The notes beneath the pieces are model-generated. The model was not told the origin of the DNA. It did no database searches and saw only the letters and a program-made list of their open reading frames with translations. A stretch of 64,000 nucleotides of DNA from Levilactobacillus acidifarinae DSM 19394 = JCM 15949. Lineage in GTDB: Bacteria > Bacillota > Bacilli > Lactobacillales > Lactobacillaceae. A program made the position numbers and the translations under genes. Of the stretch, positions 55,839 through 64,000 are shown in pieces. How positions within the stretch are numbered: position 1 is the first letter of the stretch; every line of letters starts with the position of its first letter. The stretch is taken from contig NZ_AZDV01000028.1 of the NCBI RefSeq assembly GCF_001434835.1, positions 85,695-149,694 of the forward strand, given 5' to 3'.

Positions 55839-56636
55839 TTAACGCTGGTGTGGCGGTAATTTTGTCGGATGAGCGGGGTCTTCTCCCAAATAGTAAACGT
55901 GTTTCAGATATAAACCCGCAGCCGGCGCCGTTCGTCGGGCCTGCTTACGGTCCTTCACCTGATACAAGCGTAAAATATCGTGGACGGGGCGGGTCCCCGA
56001 CCCGATTTCCACCAACACGCCCACCATGATGCGAATCTGGTTGTACATGAACCCGTTCCCATAGAACTCAAAGATCAATTCGTTGTTGTGTTCGTCGATG
56101 CGGCAAGTGGCTTCGTAGATGGTCCGCACAAAGGTCCGTGTCTGGGCCCCCGACGCCACGAAACTCGTGTAGTCGTGTTCGCCCACCAAATCTTGCAAAG
56201 CCGTGTTGATTTTCGCTAGATCGACCGGAAACTTCCAATGACCGGTGTAATTCCGCTTGAACGGGTTACGAAATTTACCTAAATCCATCCGGTATAAGTA
56301 ACGTTTCCCCGACACATCGTAGCGGGCATGAAAATCCGGCGCGGCCAGTTCTACCCGACTGATTTCCATATCTAACGGCAACATGCTATTGAGGCCCTTG
56401 TGCATGTTTTCCGCGGGAATCTCGAACGGAAAATCGAAATGAACCACCTGCGCCAGCGCGTGGACCCCGGCGTCGGTCCGACCGGAACCGTAGACCACGA
56501 TAGCCGGATCGGGCTGCTTGGCCATTTTGTTGACCACCTTGGTCAAGACCCCCTCGACGGTCCGCTTATCCGGTTGCCGTTGAAACCCGGCGAACGCGGT
56601 GCCGTCGTACATTAAAGTTATTTTGTAACGTTGCAT
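55839..56636 (-). CDS. truA: tRNA pseudouridine(38-40) synthase TruA
   Basis: Modifies positions 38-40 of the anticodon arm. The catalytic aspartate is D55 in [14 protein letters not shown]. Length 265 residues. The C-terminus [16 protein letters not shown] is typical. It starts ATG after AGGAGTG and follows ecfT by 10 bases; the ecf-truA-rplM-rpsI order is conserved in Firmicutes. Confidence 0.97.
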   Translation of the reverse strand: MQRYKITLMYDGTAFAGFQRQPDKRTVEGVLTKVVNKMAKQPDPAIVVYGSGRTDAGVHALAQVVHFDFPFEIPAENMHKGLNSMLPLDMEISRVELAAPDFHARYDVSGKRYLYRMDLGKFRNPFKRNYTGHWKFPVDLAKINTALQDLVGEHDYTSFVASGAQTRTFVRTIYEATCRIDEHNNELIFEFYGNGFMYNQIRIMVGVLVEIGSGTRPVHDILRLYQVKDRKQARRTAPAAGLYLKHVYYLGEDPAHPTKLPPHQR

Positions 56637-56646
56637 GTTTACACTC

Positions 56647-57447
56647 CTACCAACGACGGCAAATCAAAATTAGCGCTAAGCCTAGCGCAAAGATTACCCA
56701 GGTGACCGTATCCCGTCGTTGCCAAGTTAAAATACGGTACTGACTACGGTGTTCGCTGTCCTGATACCCCCGCGCTTCCATCGCAATCGATAAATCTTCC
56801 GCCCGGTTAAAGGCACTCATAAACAGGGGCACCATCAACGGTAAGAGGGCTTTAGCCTGCTTGAACAGGCCCCCCTCACCAAAGTCCACGCCCCGCGCCC
56901 GCTGAGCGTTCATGATCTTTTGCGCCTCATCCATCAGCGTGGGGACGAACCGTAGTGCGATGGACAACATCATGGCCAGAGTATCGACGGGTACCTTGAC
57001 CCACCGTAACGGCTTCATCAGTGACGCTAACCCGGTCGCGATATCGAGCGGTTGCGTCGACAACGTCAACAGCGTGGACATCATGATGATCAACAGAAAC
57101 CGGATAAAGATGTACCCGGCGTTAATCACCCCAAATTGGGTAATGTTAATGAAGGCCCAATGCCAATAAACGTGGCCCCCAGCGGGACTAAACAGTAACT
57201 GTAAAGCCACGGTAAACAGGATCAACCAGATGAGTGGCCGAATTCCCCGTAAAAAGAACCCCAGTCGAATCGTGGAAGCCCGGATAGCCCCCAACGTCAA
57301 CGCAATTAAAATCAGATAACTTAACCAATTATTGGCCAGAAAGACTAAGATAATGTAGCAAAAACTCAGCATAAGTTTATTGCGGGGATCCAACCGGTGG
57401 ACGATAGAATCTAACGGAAGGTACCGACCAAAGAGAAATTTAGACAC
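56647..57447 (-). CDS. ecfT: ECF transporter transmembrane subunit EcfT
   Basis: Energy-coupling membrane component shared by group II ECF vitamin transporters. 266 residues, several membrane helices, with the two Ala-Arg-Gly coupling motifs (QRARGVDF and MEARGYQD) in the cytoplasmic helices. It starts with GTG and overlaps ecfA2 by 8 bases. Confidence 0.96.
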   Translation of the reverse strand: MSKFLFGRYLPLDSIVHRLDPRNKLMLSFCYIILVFLANNWLSYLILIALTLGAIRASTIRLGFFLRGIRPLIWLILFTVALQLLFSPAGGHVYWHWAFINITQFGVINAGYIFIRFLLIIMMSTLLTLSTQPLDIATGLASLMKPLRWVKVPVDTLAMMLSIALRFVPTLMDEAQKIMNAQRARGVDFGEGGLFKQAKALLPLMVPLFMSAFNRAEDLSIAMEARGYQDSEHRSQYRILTWQRRDTVTWVIFALGLALILICRRW

Positions 57448-58315
57448 GTGTCCGTCCCCCCTTTGGCCACTGAGCGGCGAGTTGATCCGCCAGGGCCGTA
57501 GCGGTCAGCGGCAGGCCCTGCGGCCAGGTCACCCCGCGAGTCGCTAATTTCTGCGCAAACTGGGCCGCCCGGGGCACGTCCAACTGATTGGCACGTAACC
57601 AAGCGGGGTCCCCAAAGATCTCTTGGGGCGTTCCCACCTTCACCAGTTTTCCTTGACGCATGACCGCGACCTGTTCGGCGTATTGGGCAACGTCTTCCAT
57701 CTGATGGGTCACGAGGACGATGGTAAGCCCCTGTTCACGGTGCAACCGCTCGAACAAGTCCATCATTTCCTGACGTCCCTGCGGATCTAACCCCGCGGTC
57801 GGTTCGTCTAGAACCAGAACCTGCGGGTGCATGGCCAGTACCCCGGCAATTGCCACCCGGCGCATCTGGCCACCCGAAAGTTCAAACGGTGAACGCTGCG
57901 CGTAACTGGCATCTAAGCCCACCTGGGTTAACATCTGGTCGGCCAAGGCCAAAGCGTCGGCCTCAGCCACGCCAAAGTTTTGAGGCCCAAAAGCAATGTC
58001 CTTTTGGATGGTCTCCTCAAACAGTTGGCTTTCGGGAAACTGAAAGACCATGCCGACATGTTGGCGTAACGGTTTCAGGGCAGCATTCGTGGTCGTGGGC
58101 GTAATCGTGAACTCATCGACGGTTAACCGCCCCGTCGTTGGTTTTAACAACGCATTGAGCTGTTGGATCAACGTCGATTTGCCACTGCCCGTGTGGCCAA
58201 TCACGGCTAAGTACCCGTGGTCGGGCACCGTTAATGACACATCGTCGAGCGCTGGCGTCGCTAAGGGTGTGTCGGCTTGGTAGGTGTAGCCGACGTGTTC
58301 GAAAGTGATTGCCAC
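57440..58315 (-). CDS. ecfA2: ECF transporter ATPase EcfA2
   Basis: Second ATPase of the ECF module, 291 residues. Walker [10 protein letters not shown], signature [13 protein letters not shown], Walker [13 protein letters not shown]. The start is best placed at GTG 58315 ([13 protein letters not shown]), with GGAGGA 6 bases upstream. It overlaps the end of ecfA1 by 55 bases, an unusually long but in-family overlap. Confidence 0.95.
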   Translation of the reverse strand: MAITFEHVGYTYQADTPLATPALDDVSLTVPDHGYLAVIGHTGSGKSTLIQQLNALLKPTTGRLTVDEFTITPTTTNAALKPLRQHVGMVFQFPESQLFEETIQKDIAFGPQNFGVAEADALALADQMLTQVGLDASYAQRSPFELSGGQMRRVAIAGVLAMHPQVLVLDEPTAGLDPQGRQEMMDLFERLHREQGLTIVLVTHQMEDVAQYAEQVAVMRQGKLVKVGTPQEIFGDPAWLRANQLDVPRAAQFAQKLATRGVTWPQGLPLTATALADQLAAQWPKGGRTRV

Positions 58316-59142
58316 AACCATTCCTCCATTTCCTGGGTGGTCTGATACCCCGTGGGGGGCGTAATGCCGCGTTGCTGGAGCGCCGCAGCGAGTTTCGCGG
58401 TGAAGGGGACGTCTAAGCCCATATCCATTAGCCGCTCCCCCTGCGCAAAGATCGCCGCGGGAACGTCCTCTTCAATTAAATGCCCATCATCGATCACCAA
58501 TATCCGGTTCGCATTAGCGGCCTCGTCGATGTCGTGGGTAATCGAGATCACCGTCAAGTGCTGCTCCCGGTGTAACTCCCTGACCAACGCCAACATGGCC
58601 TGCCGACCTTGCGGATCCAACATACTGGTGGCTTCATCTAAGATTAAAATTTTGGGCGCCATGGCGACGATTCCCGCTAGCGCGACCCGCTGCTTCTGGC
58701 CGCCGGATAGTGAACTCGGTGCCCGATTAGCGAATTTTGTCATCCCCACCCGTTCTAAGGCCGCCGCCACTCTGGTGCGCATCTCGTCACGGGGTAACTG
58801 GCGATTTTCCAGGCCAAAGGCGACGTCGTCTTCCACCGTAGCCCCCACAAACTGATTGTCGGGATTTTGAAAAATCATGCCAATCTGAGCGCGGACCTGC
58901 CAGACCGTTTCGGGCGTCAGGACGATGCTCCCCACCGTCACCGTTCCCTGGGTAAAGGGTAATAACCCATCGAGGGCCTTGGCTAACGTCGATTTCCCGC
59001 TACCGTTATGCCCCACAATGGCCAGCCATTCACCCGGATGGACATCGAAACTCACGCCATCGAGCGCCGCGTGTTGCTCGGCATCGGGATACCGGTAAGC
59101 CAGGTTGTGTACTTCAATTATGTTTTCCATCCGTTGTGTCAT
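58261..59142 (-). CDS. ecfA1: ECF transporter ATPase EcfA1
   Basis: First ATPase of the module, 293 residues. Walker [11 protein letters not shown]-loop [20 protein letters not shown], signature [13 protein letters not shown], Walker [13 protein letters not shown]. The start is uncertain: ATG 59142 is close behind GAGGGG, while ATG 59130 (MENIIEVHN) matches relatives better. Together EcfA1, EcfA2 and EcfT serve interchangeable vitamin-binding S components encoded elsewhere. Confidence 0.95.
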   Translation of the reverse strand: MTQRMENIIEVHNLAYRYPDAEQHAALDGVSFDVHPGEWLAIVGHNGSGKSTLAKALDGLLPFTQGTVTVGSIVLTPETVWQVRAQIGMIFQNPDNQFVGATVEDDVAFGLENRQLPRDEMRTRVAAALERVGMTKFANRAPSSLSGGQKQRVALAGIVAMAPKILILDEATSMLDPQGRQAMLALVRELHREQHLTVISITHDIDEAANANRILVIDDGHLIEEDVPAAIFAQGERLMDMGLDVPFTAKLAAALQQRGITPPTGYQTTQEMEEWLWQSLSNTSATPTKPTHP

Positions 59143-59225
59143 CGCCCCTCTAAAAAGTCACCGCTAATTATACCAGAGAATTGGCCTGTCGCGTAGGGCT
59201 GACACCAATCTCACGTCCCCGTTCA

Positions 59226-59409
59226 AAAAAAGGGTACAAAAAAATCACTAACAAACCAGCGGCGCTGAGGCTTTCGCCCCCATTCAAGCTAGACTCGGGA
59301 ATTCCATCATCATAGCGCTCTATACCACATGGTTCTAGTGATTTATGTGTTACCTATTGCTACACACTAAGGCGGCGTAACCAGACCGAAACTGATGATT
59401 AATTAAAAA
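59226..59409 (-). ncRNA. L17 downstream element (structured RNA after rplQ)
   Basis: The 180 bp after the rplQ stop read, on the minus strand, as a compact fold: AAATCACTA (from 59344) pairs with TAGTGATTT (to about 59245) and encloses a GGGGGC-GAAA-GCCTC hairpin and an ATAG/CTAT hairpin; upstream lies TGTGT/ACACA. The element ends in a seven-base U-run near 59240. The L17 downstream element is a published motif of lactic acid bacteria and Listeria found exactly here. Its function is unknown; it may act as the rplQ 3' UTR or terminator. Confidence 0.7.
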
Positions 59410-59793
59410 TTAGTCAACGAATTCCAAGATAGCCATTGCAGCACCATCACCGCGACGAGGCATCGTCTTTAAGATCCGCGTGTAACCACCGTTACGATCC
59501 GCGTACTTCGGTGCTAATTCGCTGAACAGCTTTTGCAATGCAGAAGTAACCTTGATGTCATCGCCGTCTTCCTTCACGTCAGCAACCACGTTCCGAACGA
59601 ACGCAGCAGCTTGGCGCCGTGCATGCAAGTCGCCTTGCTTACCCAAGGTGATCATTTGATCCGCCGTCTTGCGGACTTCCTTGGCACGTGCTTCAGTCGT
59701 TTCGATCCGACCGTTTAAGATCAAACTAGTGGTCAAGTCGCGTAACAAAGCCTTCCGTTGAGAACTAGTCCGTTGTAATTTACGGTAACTCAT
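59410..59793 (-). CDS. rplQ: 50S ribosomal protein L17
   Basis: 127-residue L17, [25 protein letters not shown] with the [11 protein letters not shown] block. It follows rpoA by 30 bases and closes the ribosomal super-operon. Confidence 0.98.
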   Translation of the reverse strand: MSYRKLQRTSSQRKALLRDLTTSLILNGRIETTEARAKEVRKTADQMITLGKQGDLHARRQAAAFVRNVVADVKEDGDDIKVTSALQKLFSELAPKYADRNGGYTRILKTMPRRGDGAAMAILEFVD

Positions 59794-59823
59794 AACCAGA
59801 AACCCTCCTTTGAGTATCTAAAA

Positions 59824-60774
59824 TTAGTCTTCTTTCCGAAGTGATAAGCCTAAATCAGCTAACTTAGCCTTAACTTCTTCCAGGGACTTGCGACCCAGGT
59901 TACGAACCTTCATCATGTCCGCTTCCGTCTTGTTAGTCAATTCTTGAACCGTGTTGATTCCAGCACGCTTCAAACAGTTGTAAGAACGAACCGATAAGTC
60001 GAGCTCTTCGATGGTCATCTCAAGCATCTTTTCCTTATGCGTTTCTTCTTTTTCAACCATGATTTCCGCATTCTTCGCTTCGTCCGTCAAATCAACGAAC
60101 ATCGCCAAGTGTTCGGTCAAGATTTTAGCAGCCAATGAAATGGCTTCGCTTGGATTGATTGAACCGTTTGTCCAAACATCCAGGGTCAATTTGTCATAGT
60201 CGGCCCGTTGGCCAACCCGTGCATTCTCTACTTGGTAGTTAACCCGTTCGATAGGGGTATAAATAGAATCAACGGCCAAAACACCAATTGGCATTTCCGT
60301 GTTCCGCGTTTTGTTTTCATCCGCAGACACGTAGCCGCGACCCTTATCTGCCGTCATGCGCATGTGGAAAGTTGCCCCGTCAGCGACCGTCGCAATGTAC
60401 AGGTCTGGGTTTAACACATCGACATCCGCCCCCGCAACAATGTCACCGGCGGTAACTTGTGCAGGTCCCTTGACGTTGATCTCCATGGTTTCTTCCTGAT
60501 CATCGGCTCCGTTAAGCTTCAACGCGATCTTCTTGACGTTTAAGATGATCTGCGTAACGTCTTCAACGACACCCTCGATAGTCGAAAATTCATGCAGAAC
60601 CCCGTCGATTTGAATGCTGGTAACGGCTGCACCAGGTAATGATGAAAGCAGAATCCGACGTAACGAATTGCCAAGGGTTGTCCCGTAGCCTCGTTCCAGC
60701 GGTTCGACAATAAACTTGCCGTAGTTGCTGCTCTCGTCAATTTTATGAATGTTAGGCTTTTCAAATTCAATCAT
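59824..60774 (-). CDS. rpoA: RNA polymerase alpha subunit
   Basis: 316 residues: N-terminal dimerisation domain ([22 protein letters not shown]) and C-terminal DNA/activator-binding domain with helix-hairpin-helix ([26 protein letters not shown], then [19 protein letters not shown]). Starts ATG. Confidence 0.98.
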   Translation of the reverse strand: MIEFEKPNIHKIDESSNYGKFIVEPLERGYGTTLGNSLRRILLSSLPGAAVTSIQIDGVLHEFSTIEGVVEDVTQIILNVKKIALKLNGADDQEETMEINVKGPAQVTAGDIVAGADVDVLNPDLYIATVADGATFHMRMTADKGRGYVSADENKTRNTEMPIGVLAVDSIYTPIERVNYQVENARVGQRADYDKLTLDVWTNGSINPSEAISLAAKILTEHLAMFVDLTDEAKNAEIMVEKEETHKEKMLEMTIEELDLSVRSYNCLKRAGINTVQELTNKTEADMMKVRNLGRKSLEEVKAKLADLGLSLRKED

Positions 60775-60861
60775 TCTTATCGTTTACCCCTTTCAAACCG
60801 CGTTGAGCTCCTATAAGTCAATCCCATCATGAAGGTAATCTTCATAAATGAAACGCTCACG

Positions 60862-61251
60862 TTAGACCCGACGACGCTTTGGAGGACGAGTACCGTTATG
60901 AGGCACTGGCGTTACATCGCGGATAGCCGTAACTTCGATACCAGCAGCTTGGATCGCCCGGATAGCGGCTTCACGTCCTGAACCAGGACCCTTGACAGCA
61001 ACTTCAACGGACTTAACTCCGTGTTCCATTGAAGCCTTGGCAGCAGCTTCAGCAGCCATTTGTGCAGCAAATGGCGTTGACTTACGACTACCCTTAAAAC
61101 CTAAAGCACCAGCGGATGACCATGCGATCGCGTTCCCTTGAACGTCAGTGATCATTACTAAGGTGTTGTTAAACGTAGCATGAATGTGCGCAACCCCGGA
61201 TTCAATATTCTTCTTGACCCGACGCTTGCGACTAGTTTTTCTAGTTGCCAT
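60862..61251 (-). CDS. rpsK: 30S ribosomal protein S11
   Basis: 129-residue S11 with the [19 protein letters not shown] and [13 protein letters not shown] blocks and the conserved C-terminal [12 protein letters not shown] tail. Confidence 0.98.
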   Translation of the reverse strand: MATRKTSRKRRVKKNIESGVAHIHATFNNTLVMITDVQGNAIAWSSAGALGFKGSRKSTPFAAQMAAEAAAKASMEHGVKSVEVAVKGPGSGREAAIRAIQAAGIEVTAIRDVTPVPHNGTRPPKRRRV

Positions 61252-61277
61252 AAAAGTGTTTGACCTCCCTTACTTGA

Positions 61278-61643
61278 TTACTTCTTCTTCCCGGCAATCG
61301 ATACGGCTTTACCCTTACGAGTGCGGGCGTTGTTCTTGGTGTGTTGGCCGCGAACTGGTAAACCGCGACGGTGACGCATGCCCCGGTATGAACCCATTTC
61401 TTGCAAGTTCTTGATGTTTAAGCTGACTTCACGACGTAAGTCACCTTCAACTTTGTACTTGTCGACTTCGGCACGAACCTTGTCTTCTTGGTCTGGCGTT
61501 AAATCGCGAACCCGAACGTCTTCAGAGACACCGGCAGCAGCGACAATCTTGTGTGCCGTGTTGATACCGATCCCGAAAATGTAGGTCAAACCATAAGCGA
61601 TACGCTTATCACGTGGTAAATCCACTCCTGCAATACGTGGCAT
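61278..61643 (-). CDS. rpsM: 30S ribosomal protein S13
   Basis: 121-residue S13, [14 protein letters not shown], with the [26 protein letters not shown] tail characteristic of the family. 26 bases upstream of rpsK. Confidence 0.98.
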   Translation of the reverse strand: MPRIAGVDLPRDKRIAYGLTYIFGIGINTAHKIVAAAGVSEDVRVRDLTPDQEDKVRAEVDKYKVEGDLRREVSLNIKNLQEMGSYRGMRHRRGLPVRGQHTKNNARTRKGKAVSIAGKKK

Positions 61644-61671
61644 TACTTGTGCACCTCCTATTTAAATTAAA

Positions 61672-61791
61672 TTACTTACCCTGGCGTTGCTTGTGCTTAG
61701 GGTTGGCAGAGCAAATAATCATTACTCGACCCTTACGCTTGATAACCTTGCAGTGTTCGCACATTGGCTTAACTGATGGTCTTACTTTCAT
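61672..61791 (-). CDS. rpmJ: 50S ribosomal protein L36
   Basis: A 39-residue gene between infA and rpsM. The protein reads [20 protein letters not shown] then [19 protein letters not shown]. Cysteines 11, 14 and 27 plus a histidine form the zinc-binding C+ type site. ATG with GGAGGG upstream. Confidence 0.97.
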   Translation of the reverse strand: MKVRPSVKPMCEHCKVIKRKGRVMIICSANPKHKQRQGK

Positions 61792-61819
61792 GATAACCCT
61801 CCTACTTTTGTCTCACCGA

Positions 61820-62038
61820 TTACTTAAAACGATAAGTAATGCGGCCTTTAGACAAGTCATACGGTGACATTTCAACAGTTACTCGATCACCAGGCAGGAT
61901 CCGGATGTAGTGCATCCGAATCTTTCCCGAAACGTGAGCGAGAATCTCATGACCGTTTTCTAGTTCTACACGGAACATTGCGTTGGGCAATGTTTCGGTA
62001 ACTTTACCTTCAACCTCGATGACATCGCTTTTCGCCAC
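61820..62038 (-). CDS. infA: Translation initiation factor IF-1
   Basis: 72-residue OB-fold protein starting [13 protein letters not shown] at a GTG (62038) with GGGAGG upstream; the longer frame is in the untranslated leader. [19 protein letters not shown] is intact. Confidence 0.97.
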   Translation of the reverse strand: MAKSDVIEVEGKVTETLPNAMFRVELENGHEILAHVSGKIRMHYIRILPGDRVTVEMSPYDLSKGRITYRFK

Positions 62039-62158
62039 GAAAGTACCTCCCTTATTAATTGCGTATAAATTACGCGGAAAAGCGGCGGGAACAGTGTTTG
62101 CTCCCACCGAGCACCTGCGAATTGCGACAGCGCGCCATTTACAGGCTAAACCTGAATA

Positions 62159-62187
62159 AGCTTACCACATCTACTTTAACAAAGCAA
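62159..62187 (-). promoter_or_regulatory. Possible internal promoter before infA
   Basis: TTGCTT (62182-62187) and TAAGCT (62159-62164) lie 17 bases apart on the minus strand, between adk and infA. The -10 is weak. Confidence 0.3.
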
Positions 62188-62196
62188 GATTGCGGT

Positions 62197-62859
62197 TTAC
62201 TTCAGGTTCTTGAGGATCTTTTCAATGTCGACGTAAACGTCATCGATGTCGCGGTTACCATCAACCGTGTACAACAAGCCCTTCTTGGTGTAGTAATCAA
62301 CCAGTGGGGTGTTCGCTTTCACGTTCACCGCCAGACGATTCTTCACCGTGGCCGGCTTGTCATCTTCACGTTGATAGAAGTCATGACCGCCACAGACATC
62401 ACAAGTGCCTGCGACTTTAGGATTATGGTAGAGCTTGTGGTAGGTTGCCCCACAGGTCCGGCAGATGTACCGGCCAGAGAGCCGTTCGATTAACACGTCG
62501 GGTTCAACATGAATGTTGATGACGGCGTTGATCGTCCGGTTCAACTCAGGACCAAAACTATCCAGAGCCTCCGCTTGCGCTAAAGAACGGGGAAATCCGT
62601 CCAACATGAACCCGTTTTCGGTGTCAGCTTGGGCTAACCGATCCCGGACAATGCCGTTGGTTACTTCATCAGGAACCAATTCACCTTGGTCGATGAACTT
62701 TTTAGCGGCAACGCCCATTTCGGTTTCGTTCTTCATAGCATCACGGAAGATATCTCCCGTAGAAATGTGCGGTAGGTGGAACTCATCGATAATCTTTTGG
62801 GCCTGCGTACCCTTACCGGCACCCGGCAGTCCCATGAGAATCAAGTTCATTGCTGTCAT
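62197..62859 (-). CDS. adk: Adenylate kinase
   Basis: Converts AMP and ATP to two ADP. 220 residues with P-loop [10 protein letters not shown], the lid with four cysteines (CRTC and CDVC), typical of the Gram-positive zinc form, and the [13 protein letters not shown] segment. The ATG at 62859 ([10 protein letters not shown]) follows AAGGAG by 7 bases; the ATG three codons on is an alternative, and longer frames are not supported. Confidence 0.97.
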   Translation of the reverse strand: MTAMNLILMGLPGAGKGTQAQKIIDEFHLPHISTGDIFRDAMKNETEMGVAAKKFIDQGELVPDEVTNGIVRDRLAQADTENGFMLDGFPRSLAQAEALDSFGPELNRTINAVINIHVEPDVLIERLSGRYICRTCGATYHKLYHNPKVAGTCDVCGGHDFYQREDDKPATVKNRLAVNVKANTPLVDYYTKKGLLYTVDGNRDIDDVYVDIEKILKNLK

Positions 62860-62890
62860 GCTCAATCTCCTTATTCGTAAACTTCGCCTG

Positions 62891-62933
62891 AAAAACACAA
62901 GCAGGTGTGCCAAAAGAATTCAACACACCCGCT
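62891..62933 (-). terminator. Hairpin between secY and adk
   Basis: AGCAGGTGTG (62900-62909) and CACACCCGCT (62924-62933) pair with one mismatch; on the minus strand TGTGTTTTTC follows. It may be a partial terminator within the super-operon. Confidence 0.6.
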
Positions 62934-62942
62934 GGAAACTCA

Positions 62943-64000
62943 TTAAGCTGGTTCTGGACCTTGGATAAAGCCAACGTATTCGCGCTTCATCATCAATCCG
63001 TCAACTTGACGCATCGTTTCGATGGCCACACCAACCACGATTAAGAGGCTAGTTCCCCCTAACCCGATGGACTCATCTAAGTTCCACAGGTTTTGGGCTA
63101 ACAACGGAATTAAGGAAACGAATCCTAAGAAGAGGGCCCCAACGGTACTGAGGCGCATCAACAAACTGGAAACGTATGATTGTGTTTCGTGTCCCGGCCA
63201 AACACCCGGAATGTAACTGCCTTGCTTTTGCAAGTTTTCAGATAACTTTTCGGGGTTCACCTGCACGAACGCATAGAAGAACGTGAACACAACGATCAGA
63301 ACGGTATACAAAATCGCACCGTCCAGCGTTTGCATGTTAAAGATGTCAGTTAGAACTTGGTACCACGTGTCTTGTGAGTGCGCATTTTGGAACGCCATCA
63401 AAATAGTTTGTGGCGTCGCAATAAACGAACTCGCAAAGATAACGGGGATAACTCCGGCCACGTTGACCTTTAATGGAAGATAACTGCTATCTGGCGAACC
63501 AGATACCCGCCGCGTGTATTGAATCGGCACCCGTCGTTCGGCCTGTTGGACCCAGGTGACAAACGTCACGATGAGAATAACGACCACGATGAGGGCTAGG
63601 ATGAACAAGACACTCTTCCATAACGTTCCTTTGTCGGCATCGACGAAATAAGTTTGGTAAAGTTGGTAGACAGATTTCGGTGTCCGGGCAATAATCCCGG
63701 CGAAGATAATCATCGAAATCCCGTTACCTAATCCGCGGTCGGTAATCATGTCACCCATCCAGGTAGTCAACATGGTCCCACCGGTTAAGATCAACCCAAT
63801 GGAAACGTACGTTGCCACACTAGGACTTTCAACCAACTTCAGTGAACTTAAGGCACTGAAGCCGGCCGTAATCCCGATGGATTGGAAGAACGCCAAGACA
63901 ATCGCAAGATACCGCGTTGCTTGATTTAACTTCCGACGACCAACGTCACCTTGCTTACTCCATTCCACGAAACGTGGAACGATGTCCATTTGTAGCAATT
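62943..64000 (-). CDS. secY: Protein translocase subunit SecY, 5' end cut by window edge
   Basis: C-terminal 352 or so residues of SecY, the channel of the Sec translocon. It contains several membrane helices, the conserved MGDMITDRGLGNGISMIIFAGI loop, FYAFVQVNPEKLSENLQKQG before helix 8, and the QGGTSLLIVVGVAIETMRQ-type region (here LGGTSLLIVVGVAIETMRQVD). It ends EYVGFIQGPEPA. The start codon is outside the window. Confidence 0.97.
   Translation of the reverse strand, partial: LLQMDIVPRFVEWSKQGDVGRRKLNQATRYLAIVLAFFQSIGITAGFSALSSLKLVESPSVATYVSIGLILTGGTMLTTWMGDMITDRGLGNGISMIIFAGIIARTPKSVYQLYQTYFVDADKGTLWKSVLFILALIVVVILIVTFVTWVQQAERRVPIQYTRRVSGSPDSSYLPLKVNVAGVIPVIFASSFIATPQTILMAFQNAHSQDTWYQVLTDIFNMQTLDGAILYTVLIVVFTFFYAFVQVNPEKLSENLQKQGSYIPGVWPGHETQSYVSSLLMRLSTVGALFLGFVSLIPLLAQNLWNLDESIGLGGTSLLIVVGVAIETMRQVDGLMMKREYVGFIQGPEPA

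Overview
The window is a stretch of chromosome from a lactic acid bacterium of the family Lactobacillaceae. Evidence: dense operons with strong AGGAGG-type ribosome sites, Firmicute gene order (rpsD next to ezrA; atp operon-DUF1146-murA-mbl; secY to rplQ followed by the ECF module), a 6S RNA gene ahead of a small membrane-protein gene and usp, an L17 downstream element, and a complete lactate racemase operon. The coding sequence is GC-rich for this family and the D-Ala-D-Ala ligase carries a D-lactate-type residue, so a higher-GC Levilactobacillus-like species is the best guess; this was not tested by any database search.

Layout. 1-5 kb: the start of a cysteine desulfurase gene, ezrA, a free-methionine sulfoxide reductase, rpsD with a folded leader, two conserved hypothetical genes. 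5-9 kb: rarA, 6S RNA, a dispersed repeat, a small membrane protein, usp, and an XRE/TPR regulator. 9-19 kb: a glycerophosphodiesterase, ddl, DUF2785 and SPFH proteins, a GcvH-like protein, and a cell-shape operon (mbl, yidD, DUF2969, rodA) next to murA and DUF1146. 19-26 kb: the eight-gene F1Fo ATP synthase operon with a second copy of the repeat at its end. 26-32 kb: upp, glyA and tdk-prfA-prmC-tsaC. 32-47 kb: murT-gatD, a serine hydrolase, a MocR regulator, a heterodimeric ABC exporter, a GGDEF/EAL pair, an LCP protein and ktrAB. 47-55 kb: an aldo/keto reductase, an MFS permease and the lactate racemase operon (NiCoT-larA-larB-larC-larE). 55-64 kb: rplM-rpsI, truA, ecfT-ecfA2-ecfA1, then the end of the ribosomal super-operon (rplQ, rpoA, rpsK, rpsM, rpmJ, infA, adk, secY).

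How the genes fit together. The window is mostly core physiology: translation, energy, wall synthesis and division. The most coherent theme is the cell wall. Ddl has a phenylalanine where D-Ala-D-Ala enzymes have tyrosine, which predicts D-Ala-D-lactate termini. The lar operon would guarantee D-lactate for that wall. MurA, MurT/GatD, Mbl/RodA, EzrA and the LCP protein supply the other steps. The lar operon differs from the L. plantarum model: nickel uptake is by a single NiCoT permease, larC is one uninterrupted frame, and neither larD nor larR is adjacent. A GGDEF gene and a divergent EAL gene suggest a local c-di-GMP circuit.

No rRNA, tRNA, CRISPR array, prophage or intact insertion sequence was seen. 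I found no clearly new multi-gene defence or mobile system. The least explained items are the two-copy palindromic repeat, the structured intergenic region at 34.0-34.2 kb, a 109-residue orphan protein at 40.6 kb, and a perfect 12-bp inverted repeat around the rplM promoter.
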